Source: Gemmataceae bacterium
Lineage (GTDB): Bacteria; Planctomycetota; Planctomycetia; Gemmatales; Gemmataceae
Direction: 5' to 3'
DNA length: 33,822 nt
Assembly (NCBI GenBank): GCA_022616435.1
Contig: JAKEET010000121.1
Location: 1-33,822, forward strand
The first letter of the stretch is position 1, and each line of letters opens with the position of its first letter. Below the pieces are notes generated by a model. That model saw only the letters and a program-made list of their open reading frames with translations. It was not told where the DNA came from and ran no database searches. Of the stretch, positions 21,763-28,320 are shown one piece after another. Both the position numbers and the translations under genes were made by a program.

Positions 21763-22563
21763 TCAACTGCTCGCACTCCGATAGCGCCGCAGTGCCAGCC
21801 GGAAGAACCAGCGGCTGGCGGCGAGCACCACGACGGTCGCGAACGCGGCGTAGGCCACCACGCCCGGCTCCAGCGCTTTGACCATCAGCCGGGCCGGCAC
21901 ATTCGTGACCAGCATGATCGGCACCACGACCGAGAAGAACGCGCCCACCCAGTAGGCCCACGGACCGTGAAAGATCTCGCGCGGATAGCGCATCAACGTC
22001 GTGAACAACCACCACATCTCGAACAGGCTCTGGTTGCGCATGAACCAGACCGACGCCGATGTGAGCAGCAGGAGAAAACCATACGCCATCCCGGCGCCGC
22101 AGCCCATCATCAGGATGAACAGCGGCACCCGCGCCGGCGACACGGCCCAGCCCAGCTCGTGCAGGCCGTAGAGCATGACGCCGACGCCCATGATCACGTT
22201 GGGGACGCACGACCAGTCGAACACGCGGAACGTCACCAGGAACTGCTCGTCGATCGGCTTGAGCAGGTAGAAATCGAGATCGCCGGTCCGCACGAGTTCG
22301 GCGAACTGGTTGCAATTCTCGAGGAAGAGCGCTTCGATCAATCCCTGGAACGTGAAGTAACAGCCGACGAAGAACAGGTACTCCCCGCGATTCCAGGCGG
22401 CGACGTTCGGCGTCTGGGCGAAGAGCATGTGATAGAAGACCAGCAACATCGACAGCCACAGGACTTCGACGAAGATCTTCACCAGGAAATTGACGCGAAA
22501 CGCCATCTCGCGCGCCAGACTGTAGCGCGCCAGCGCCAACCAGAGGCGGACATATCGGGCCAT
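21763..22563 (-). CDS. ABC-2 family transporter permease
   Basis: 266 aa, six hydrophobic segments. The conserved mid-region LVRTGDLDFYLLKPID is characteristic of the DUF990/ABC2_membrane_6 permeases, which usually work as a pair of permeases with one ATPase for an unknown substrate. Helices include IFVEVLWLSMLLVFYHML, LFILMMGCGAGMAYGFLLLL and AYAAFATVVVLAASRW. No ATPase gene or second permease is visible on this strand within the window, so the partners may be elsewhere. The 3' end meets the Uma2 gene with no spacer; upstream of the start lies a hairpin repeat. Confidence 0.88.
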   Translation of the reverse strand: MARYVRLWLALARYSLAREMAFRVNFLVKIFVEVLWLSMLLVFYHMLFAQTPNVAAWNRGEYLFFVGCYFTFQGLIEALFLENCNQFAELVRTGDLDFYLLKPIDEQFLVTFRVFDWSCVPNVIMGVGVMLYGLHELGWAVSPARVPLFILMMGCGAGMAYGFLLLLTSASVWFMRNQSLFEMWWLFTTLMRYPREIFHGPWAYWVGAFFSVVVPIMLVTNVPARLMVKALEPGVVAYAAFATVVVLAASRWFFRLALRRYRSASS

Positions 22564-22593
22564 TCCTTGATTGTATTTCTTATCCAGGCGTTC

Positions 22594-22716
22594 ATTTAGC
22601 CGGCGAGCTTGCTCGCCGCGGACTTGGCGCTATCCTCCACGATATCCCGCGTCGAGGATATCGGATGTTCATTCTGGCAACGCCACTTCCGCGGCGAGCA
22701 AGCTCGCCGGCTAAAT
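22594..22716. repeat. MITE-like element, perfect 29-bp terminal inverted repeats
   Basis: Arms 22594-22622 and 22688-22716 are exact reverse complements. Each arm contains a perfect hairpin (CGGCGAGC-TT-GCTCGCCG). The 65-bp core has its own hairpin, GATATCC-8 nt-GGATATC (22641-22662). The element lies between the divergent starts of the ABC permease and the D-aminoacylase. There is no ORF inside, so it could only move with help from another element. Confidence 0.92.
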
Positions 22717-22742
22717 AATCCTCGGCGGATCCCTGTATTTCA

Positions 22743-22771
22743 TTCCATTCTCGAATCGGCAGCGGTATAAG
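22743..22771 (+). promoter_or_regulatory. Candidate promoter for the D-aminoacylase gene
   Basis: TATAAG (22766-22771) lies 17 bp after TTCCAT (22743-22748), about 30 bp before the D-aminoacylase ATG and just outside the MITE-like element. The -10 is good, the -35 weak. Confidence 0.35.
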
Positions 22772-22804
22772 AGAAGCATTGTCCATCCCCATCGAGGTGC
22801 ATCC

Positions 22805-24391
22805 ATGCTTGCCCTGACGCTCGCCGCCTGCTCGTTGATCCCCGCCGCCGTCGGCGATGCCGCCGTCGAAGCCGACGTCGTCCTCCAGGGCGCCACCTTG
22901 TACGACGGCGCCGGCGGCCCCGGCAAGCCGGGCGACGTCGCCATCAAGGATGACCGCATCGTCGCCGTCGGCACGTTTCAAACCAAGGGCAAGCCGCGCG
23001 TCCTAGATTGCAGCGGCCTGATCATCACGCCCGGCTTTATCGATCTGCACACGCACAGCGATTATCCGCTGCAAAAGAAGCCAACCAACATGAATCGCAA
23101 CTACCTCGCCCAGGGCGTGACCACAGTCGTCACGGGCAACTGCGGCGCCGGGCCGGTCGATGTTGCCGGCTATTTCCGCAAGCTGGAAGAGCTCGGCCAG
23201 GGCGCCAACGTGATCCACCAGGTGCCGCACAACGACGTCCGCAAGAAAGCGATGGGCAACGTCAACCGCGAGCCCACGGCCGAGGAACTGAAGAAGATGG
23301 AAGACCTCGTGGACCAGGGGATGCGCGACGGCGCCTGGGGCCTGGCCACCGGGCTGATCTACAATCCCGGCACGTATGCGAAGACGGAAGAGCTGATCGC
23401 ACTGGCCAAGGTCGCGGCCAAGCATGGCGGCTTCTACGCCAGCCACATGCGCAACGAAGCCGACACCATCTTCGAGGCCCTGGAAGAAATCCTGGCGATC
23501 GCCCGCAAGGCCGGCATCCGCGTCCACATCTCGCACATCAAGGTCACCGGCCGGCGCAACTGGGGCAAGGCGCCCGATGTCATCGCCTTCATCCGCAGGG
23601 CGCGGCAGGAAGGCCTCAAGGTCACGGCCGACCAGTATCCGTATCCCGCCAGCAGCACGAGTTTGATGGCGATGGCAATCCCGGCCAAGTGGCGTGAAGG
23701 GGACAACAAGGACCTGCTGGCCAGGCTCGACGATCCCGAGCTCGGGCCGAAGATCCGGCACGAGATCGAGCGGTTGATCGTGGACCGCGACTACGGCAAG
23801 TCGCTGAAGATCGCCAGTTTCAAGTCGCGTCCCGAGTGGCAGGGGAAGCCGCTGGGCATGATCGCCGCCGCGGAAAAGCTCTCCGTCCTCGATCTCGTGT
23901 TGCACATTCAAAAGGAGGGGGGCGCCCAGATCGTCAGCTACGGCATGAGCGAGGAGGACGTGCGCCTGTTCATGAAGGAGCCATACGTCGCCACTGCCAG
24001 CGACGGCAGCTCGCAAGTGCCGGCCAAGACGGTGCCGCACCCGCGCAGCTACGGCTGCTTCCCGCGCAAGGTCGGCCGGTACGCCCTCGAAGACAAGGTC
24101 ATTCCGCTCGAGCACGCCTTGCGAAGCTGCAACGGCCTGCCCGCCGACATCCTGCAGCTTCGCGATCGGGGCTATCTGAAACCCGGTTACTACGCCGACC
24201 TGGTCGTGTTCGATCCCAAGACCATGCGCGACAAGGCCACGTTCGATGTCCCGCACGTGTACGCCAAGGGGGTGGAGCACCTGCTCGTCAACGGCAAGTT
24301 CGCGATCGAGCGCGGAGTCTTCACGGATACGCTGGCGGGACGGGTGTTGCGGCACAGTGAGAACAAGCGCCAATCGGGGAATGCGAAGTAG
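22805..24391 (+). CDS. Exported N-acyl-D-amino-acid deacylase (D-aminoacylase)
   Basis: 528 aa amidohydrolase. The start has AGGTG about 8 nt upstream. A short signal peptide LALTLAACSLIPAAVG is present; LAAC could be a lipobox, making it a lipoprotein. Domain order: a beta-sandwich start (ADVVLQGATLYDGAGG), metal site DLHTHSDYP, TGNCGAG with the conserved cysteine, SHMRNEADT and HISHIKVTG (histidine ligands), TADQYPYPASS, and ATASDGSSQV with the catalytic Asp. The enzyme removes acyl groups from N-acyl-D-amino acids, probably peptidoglycan- or peptide-derived, in the periplasm; some relatives are dihydropyrimidinase- or dipeptidase-like. Length and motifs fit the D-aminoacylase/DUF3215 branch. 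The convergent pseudogene starts 10 bp after its stop. Confidence 0.93.
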   Translation: MLALTLAACSLIPAAVGDAAVEADVVLQGATLYDGAGGPGKPGDVAIKDDRIVAVGTFQTKGKPRVLDCSGLIITPGFIDLHTHSDYPLQKKPTNMNRNYLAQGVTTVVTGNCGAGPVDVAGYFRKLEELGQGANVIHQVPHNDVRKKAMGNVNREPTAEELKKMEDLVDQGMRDGAWGLATGLIYNPGTYAKTEELIALAKVAAKHGGFYASHMRNEADTIFEALEEILAIARKAGIRVHISHIKVTGRRNWGKAPDVIAFIRRARQEGLKVTADQYPYPASSTSLMAMAIPAKWREGDNKDLLARLDDPELGPKIRHEIERLIVDRDYGKSLKIASFKSRPEWQGKPLGMIAAAEKLSVLDLVLHIQKEGGAQIVSYGMSEEDVRLFMKEPYVATASDGSSQVPAKTVPHPRSYGCFPRKVGRYALEDKVIPLEHALRSCNGLPADILQLRDRGYLKPGYYADLVVFDPKTMRDKATFDVPHVYAKGVEHLLVNGKFAIERGVFTDTLAGRVLRHSENKRQSGNAK

Positions 24392-24400
24392 CCGGCAACA

Positions 24401-25014
24401 TCAAGAGCTGCCGCGCCGCACCTGAATCGCCCAGGCGCGATCCTCATCGCGCAGCGGCGCCGTCGGCTCATGACGTTTCCGGAGCGGCTTCGCATAGCGG
24501 CCGCGCTCAAAGGCCATCTGGAAGACCGGCTGGAGGTCGACGGAAAGGTCGGGATCGGGCGCCCGCAATGGGATCGGCAGCACCGGCAACGGTTGGCGAA
24601 CGCTCCACGAGTACACCGTGGCTTCCGACCGATTCTCGCTGCGCGTGACGAATCCGTAGTAATCCGCTGCGGGCAACGCGCGTCAATCTCGATGCGCGTG
24701 TCGCGCACTTCCTCCAGCATTTCGTGCGGCAGCGTCGTCGGCTCAAGCAGGAGGGCGCCCGTCCCCGCCGGCGACGCGGCCGGCTCGGCTCGCGGCGCCG
24801 GCGAATGGGTGACCGCAACATCCGGGTAGATCAATTGAATCAATTCATCAGGCATCTGAATGAGACGCACGCGCTCGTTCAGGCGCGCTTCGTAACGCTC
24901 GGGCAACTTGTCGGCAATCGCCTCGCGCCAGCATCCGAGAAAAGTCGGATGAAAGTCCGGCCAAAACGCCGGATCCTCGAGGAAGGGATCCATGCCTGGG
25001 AATGGACTTGGCAT
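24401..25014 (-). pseudogene. DUF4058-family protein with internal deletion and frameshift
   Basis: The first ~110 codons from the ATG at 25014 are a typical DUF4058 N-terminus (MPSPFPGMDPFLED, FWPDFHPTFLGCWREAI, LPERYEARLNERV, IYPDVAV, LEEVRDTRIEI). Just after DTRIEIDARC the frame changes. The typical C-terminal part then appears in another frame (ADYYGFVTRSENRSEATVYS, WSVRQPLPVLPIPLRAPDPD) and runs to the stop at 24401. The middle section normally found between them (a conserved VEIDLL-type core of some 60-90 residues) is missing. So a deletion not divisible by three removed the core, near 24676. A sequencing error cannot restore the missing segment. It is convergent with the D-aminoacylase gene. 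Confidence 0.85.
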
Positions 25015-25166
25015 TTGAGGGCTCCGGGGCCTCCGCCTGAATCACCGAGTTCCAGTCTACCGCCTCAAACTCGTTTTGCCAACGGACAGCCAAGTTGAGT
25101 CAAATCGCCGTTTCGGGTAGAATCCCACCAGCCGAATCCACATCTGGCACATCTCGAGGAATCCTG

Positions 25167-26501
25167 ATGCAGGGCTCCATTGCCAGCCTCGTCGCCACAC
25201 TCGTCATCCTGAGCGCCTTCACCCTGGCGGCGGCGGACAGCGACTCTGTCGAGCCGCCACACGCCTGGCCCCAATGGCGCGGCCCGCTCGCCACCGGCGT
25301 CGCGCCGCACGCCCAGCCACCCGTCGAATGGAGCGAGACCAAGAACCTCCGCTGGAAGATCGCGCTGCCTGGAAAAGGACATTCCACGCCGATCGTCTGG
25401 GGGGACCGCATCTTCCTGACCTCGGCGATCCCCTACGGCGACAGCGTCAAACCCCGTTTCGTTCGTCCCGGCGCCCATGACAACTTGGCGCTGACCCAGG
25501 CGCACGAGTTCGCGGTGCTGGCCGTCAGCCGCAAGACCGGCAAGATCCTGTGGCAACAAACGGTGCACAAGCAAGTGCCGCACGAGGCGGGCCATGTCAC
25601 CGCCAGCATGGCCTCCGCGTCGCCGGTCACCGACGGCGCGCTCGTGATCGCGTCGTTCGGATCCTATGGCCTGTACTGCCTCGACACGACCGGCAAGCTC
25701 CTCTGGCAAAAGCAGCTCGGCGAAATGCACACCAAGCACGGCCATGGCGAGGGGAGCTCGCCCGTGCTGCACGGCGACACCGTCGTCGTCAACTGGGACC
25801 ACGAAGAGCAATCGTTCCTGGTCGCGCTCGACAAGCGCACCGGCCGGCAGCTCTGGCGCGTCGGCCGCGCCGAGGACAGCTCCTGGTCAACGCCGATCGT
25901 GGTCGAGCACGGCGGCCGGGCCCAGGTCATCGTCCCCGGCACGAATCGGCTGCGCGGCTACGACCTGGCCAGCGGCGCCGTCCTCTGGGAATGCGGCGGC
26001 CTGTCGTCCAACATCGTCGCGTCGCCGGTCGCGGCCGGCGGCGTCGTCTATGCCGGCAGCAGCTACGACACGCGCAATCTGCTCGCCATCCGCCTCGACG
26101 GCGCCAAGGGGGACATCACCGGCAGCAAACACGTGATCTGGTCGCGGCGCCGCGGCTGCCCCTACGTTCCGTCGCCGCTCCTGTACGGCGATGTGCTGTA
26201 CACATCGCAACACTACCAGGGGATCATCTCGCGCCTGGACGTGAAGACCGGCGACGATCGAGGCGGCCCGTTCCGTCTGGACGCCGTCGACAGCCTGTAC
26301 GCGTCGCCGGTCGGGGCCGCCGGCCGCGTTTACATCACCAGCCGCGACGGCGTCACCCAGGTGCTGAGCCACGGCGACGCCGTCCCGAAGTCGCTGGCCG
26401 TGAACCGGCTCGACGACACCATCAGCGCGTCCGCCGCCCTCGTCGGCCGCGACCTGTTGCTGCGCGGCGAACGATGGCTGTATTGCATCGCGGAACCATA
26501 G
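25167..26501 (+). CDS. Exported PQQ-like beta-propeller protein
   Basis: 444 aa from the ATG at 25167, with GAGGA 7 nt upstream; an in-frame extension to 25095 has no support. A Sec signal peptide (GSIASLVATLVILSAFTLAA, then ADS) precedes HAWPQWRGPLATGVA, the standard opening of planctomycete PQQ-propeller (outer membrane assembly BamB-like) proteins. Repeating blades show LAVSRKTGKILWQQ, LYCLDTTGKLLWQK, LVALDKRTGRQLWR and YDLASGAVLWECGG, ending with LYCIAEP. No quinoprotein dehydrogenase active-site signature is evident, so it is probably a binding or scaffold propeller outside the cytoplasm. It is followed after 18 bp by the phosphatase gene. Confidence 0.92.
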   Translation: MQGSIASLVATLVILSAFTLAAADSDSVEPPHAWPQWRGPLATGVAPHAQPPVEWSETKNLRWKIALPGKGHSTPIVWGDRIFLTSAIPYGDSVKPRFVRPGAHDNLALTQAHEFAVLAVSRKTGKILWQQTVHKQVPHEAGHVTASMASASPVTDGALVIASFGSYGLYCLDTTGKLLWQKQLGEMHTKHGHGEGSSPVLHGDTVVVNWDHEEQSFLVALDKRTGRQLWRVGRAEDSSWSTPIVVEHGGRAQVIVPGTNRLRGYDLASGAVLWECGGLSSNIVASPVAAGGVVYAGSSYDTRNLLAIRLDGAKGDITGSKHVIWSRRRGCPYVPSPLLYGDVLYTSQHYQGIISRLDVKTGDDRGGPFRLDAVDSLYASPVGAAGRVYITSRDGVTQVLSHGDAVPKSLAVNRLDDTISASAALVGRDLLLRGERWLYCIAEP

Positions 26502-26519
26502 GCTGCGGGGTGCAACGGG

Positions 26520-26951
26520 ATGCGGAAGCTCCAAGGCTACAACCTCTGGCCGGGCAATGCCCGCGAAGCGCGCGACTCGCGGGCCGTCCTCGACGCCGGC
26601 ATCGCCGCCGTCGTCGATCTGGCCGTGGAAGAGAAGCCGGCGGCGCTGGTCCGCGAGCTGATCTACTGTCGTTTGCCGCTGTACGACGGCGCCGGCAACC
26701 CGCCTTGGCTCCTGCGCGTGGCCGCAACCACCGTGGCCGCGTTGATTCGTGCCGGCGTACCGACCCTGGTCGCCTGCGGCGCCGGCATGAGCCGGTCGCC
26801 CCTGGTCGCGGCGGGGGCGGTCGCCACGGTTCGCGGCAACACGCTGACGGAATCGGTCGATTTGGTGTTGCCCCTCGGCGCGGGAGACGTGTCGCCGGCG
26901 CTGCTGGCGGACATGACGGAAGCGCTGGCGGGGAAATCGCAGGATGAATAG
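26520..26951 (+). CDS. Dual-specificity-type protein phosphatase
   Basis: 143 aa. The P-loop CGAGMSRSP gives C86-x5-R92, the signature of cysteine-based phosphatases, with a likely general acid Asp56 in RLPLYDGAGN. The N-terminal block (LWPGNAREARDSRAVLDAGI, AAVVDLA) is the usual start of small bacterial DSPs. The central residues of the P-loop (GAGMS) differ from the common HCxxGxxR form in lacking the preceding His, which is Ala here, so activity may be reduced. It is coupled by an 18-bp gap to the propeller gene and lies just upstream of the WXG100 locus. A Ser/Thr kinase sits elsewhere in the window, but any link is speculative. Confidence 0.82.
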   Translation: MRKLQGYNLWPGNAREARDSRAVLDAGIAAVVDLAVEEKPAALVRELIYCRLPLYDGAGNPPWLLRVAATTVAALIRAGVPTLVACGAGMSRSPLVAAGAVATVRGNTLTESVDLVLPLGAGDVSPALLADMTEALAGKSQDE

Positions 26952-27053
26952 CGCCATCCGCGGGTAGATGACAATTCAGGCTTGCAGCGCCCCCGATTCC
27001 GGCGACAATGGAAGAGAGAGGGAAGGGACCGGGCCACGTACTTTGAGATCCGC

Positions 27054-27323
27054 ATGTCCCAGGCGATCGTCGATCCCGTCGAGCTGCGGCGCTTTGCCCA
27101 TCATCTGAAGCAGTTCAACGGCGAGCTGCGCGATCGGCTGGCGGCGCTGCACGCCCAGATGCTCGGCCTGGGCGACACCTGGCGCGATCAAGAGCACGAG
27201 AAGTTCCTGCGCGAGTTCGAGCAGACCGTGGGCGTCCTCGAGGCCTTTCTGGAATCCTCCGATCAGCACATCCCCGTGCTGCTGCGCAAGGCGGAGCGCA
27301 TCGAGGAATACCTGCAGAAGTAA
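27054..27323 (+). CDS. WXG100-family (ESAT-6-like) protein
   Basis: 89 aa from the ATG at 27054 (MSQAIVDPVELRRFAHHLKQ); an open extension back to 26982 is not needed. Length and all-helical makeup fit the WXG100 family: helix 1 (residues 8-36), a turn GLGDTWRDQE with Trp43-x-Asp45 in place of Trp-x-Gly, and helix 2 (46-88). Phe51 follows the Trp by 8 residues, as in the family. Such proteins form helical-hairpin dimers secreted by, or acting with, type VII FtsK/EccC ATPases, and an EccC-like ATPase lies three genes downstream. The C-terminus (RIEEYLQK) lacks an obvious YxxxD/E secretion signal in the tail, though EEYLQK is loosely similar. It is the first gene of the locus. Confidence 0.85.
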   Translation: MSQAIVDPVELRRFAHHLKQFNGELRDRLAALHAQMLGLGDTWRDQEHEKFLREFEQTVGVLEAFLESSDQHIPVLLRKAERIEEYLQK

Positions 27324-27339
27324 CAACCTCTCGCTGTAG

Positions 27340-27359
27340 CGGAATTCGCAAGAATTCCG
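27340..27359. repeat. Perfect 8-bp-stem hairpin with GCAA loop
   Basis: CGGAATTC-GCAA-GAATTCCG lies between the WXG100 gene and the next gene, 10 bp before the latter's ATG. The GNRA-type loop would make a stable RNA hairpin. It may be a copy of a scattered palindrome, or tune expression of the second gene. Confidence 0.75.
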
Positions 27360-27368
27360 GTGACCATC

Positions 27369-27848
27369 ATGAATCCGTCGGCGCATGTCACGTCGATCGA
27401 GGGGATGGCCGATTTCCAGGCGGCCCTGTTGACGTTCACCGAGAAAGCGAAGGACGCGCTGACCTCGGTCGAGCTGGAACTGCGCCGCTTGGTCGATTGG
27501 ATCGCGGAACAGGCCAAGCACTGGCAGGCGGAGATTCGCCTGGCCGAGAACGCCGTGTTCGAGGCCAAGACTGAGCTGGCCCGCAAGAAGATGATGCGCA
27601 TCGGCGACCGCAAGCCCGACACCACCGACGAGGAAAAGAACCTGCGCCGCGCCCAGGCCTGGCTCGAGCACGCCGAGGAAAAGCTGGCCAAGACCCGGCA
27701 CTGGCAAACCGCCTTCCCCGACGCCATGCTCGACTACGAAGGCCCCGCCCGCCAGTTGCAGTTCCTGCTCGACGCCCAGGTCCCGCAGATGAGCGCGTCT
27801 CTGACCCAGAAAATCGAAGCGCTGGAAAGGTACCAGGGCGGTCATTAG
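27369..27848 (+). CDS. Helical/coiled-coil protein of the WXG100 locus
   Basis: 159 aa from the ATG at 27369 (a GTG three codons earlier is possible). Almost entirely predicted helix: a central charged stretch with heptad character (WIAEQAKHWQAEIRLAENAV, FEAKTELARKKMM) is followed by RAQAWLEHAEEKLAKTRHWQ. Repeated Trp residues spaced along the helices echo the Trp-rich style of the neighbouring genes. I recognise no named family; it could be a larger effector-like or chaperone-like partner of the WXG100 protein (inference from position). Its last codons (GGH, stop TAG at 27846-27848) are made by a heptamer repeat, so its C-terminus may be repeat-derived. Confidence 0.75.
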   Translation: MNPSAHVTSIEGMADFQAALLTFTEKAKDALTSVELELRRLVDWIAEQAKHWQAEIRLAENAVFEAKTELARKKMMRIGDRKPDTTDEEKNLRRAQAWLEHAEEKLAKTRHWQTAFPDAMLDYEGPARQLQFLLDAQVPQMSASLTQKIEALERYQGGH

Positions 27849-27947
27849 TCATTGATCCCCAGTCACTAGTCCATCAAGCGGACCCAAGAACCAATGACTA
27901 ATGACTAATGACCAATGACTAATGACCAATGACTAATGACCAATGAC
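27841..27947. repeat. Heptanucleotide (YAATGAC) tandem array with inverted partner
   Basis: Eight units of TAATGAC/CAATGAC at 27892-27947, plus two units in the opposite orientation (GTCATTA GTCATTG) at 27841-27854, enclose a short spacer with CCCCAGTCAC. The array could fold on itself. It resembles the STRR heptamer repeats known in cyanobacteria. It lies between the second and third genes of the T7SS-like locus and supplies the stop codon of the second. Confidence 0.9.
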
Positions 27948-27958
27948 TGGATGTTCGA

Positions 27959-28186
27959 ATGAGCCTCGACATGGGCCGCAACCGTCTGTACCGCGAGTTC
28001 GAGACGCTCCGGCTGCGCTGGGATCAGGCGCAGCTCACCTGGCAGGATGTGGTGCGCCAGGAGTTCACCGAGCAGAGCTGGATGCCGCTGGAGCTGGCGG
28101 TCCTGACCACGCTGGGCGCCATGGACCGGCTGGCACCCATCCTGACCCAGGTGCGCCACGATTGCGCCGGCCGCGAGTTCATCTGA
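27959..28186 (+). CDS. 75-aa mini-WXG-like protein
   Basis: A short helical protein starting MSLDMGRNRLYREFETLRLR. It contains TWQDVVRQEF with Trp28-x-Asp30 and Phe36, the same T-W-x-D-x5-F pattern and the same 8-residue Trp-to-Phe spacing as the WXG100 protein two genes upstream (Trp43, Asp45, Phe51). Helix 1 before the motif is about 15 residues shorter than in that protein; helix 2 runs ~37-70 (ELAVLTTLGAMDRLAPILTQ). I read it as a reduced WXG100-fold partner, perhaps forming a heterodimer. No ribosome binding site stands out at the ATG (27959), which follows the heptamer array. The ATPase gene follows after a repeat element. Confidence 0.68.
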   Translation: MSLDMGRNRLYREFETLRLRWDQAQLTWQDVVRQEFTEQSWMPLELAVLTTLGAMDRLAPILTQVRHDCAGREFI

Positions 28187-28210
28187 ATTTCGAGCAGCGT
28201 GTACGATTCC

Positions 28211-28281
28211 GCTGCACCAGCCCGAAGTGTAAGCGAGGGGAGGAAGCGAAATCCCTCGCTCACGCTTCGGGTTGGTGCAGC
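28211..28281. repeat. Inverted repeat with 29-bp arms (CCCGAAG...GCGAGGG type)
   Basis: Arms 28211-28239 (GCTGCACCAGCCCGAAGTGT + AAGCGAGGG) and 28253-28281 are reverse complements with three mismatches, separated by 13 bp. The stem-loop occupies the gap between the mini-WXG gene and the FtsK-like gene. It would form a very strong hairpin in RNA and may limit expression of the large ATPase relative to the small genes. Confidence 0.88.
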
Positions 28282-28320
28282 AGAACTGTGAACGGCGCTG
28301 ACCCTGAAGCGTCCACCACC

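Noticed and set aside
27841..27947. CRISPR array
   Set aside because: Units are only 7 bp and contiguous, without spacers, and no cas genes are present.
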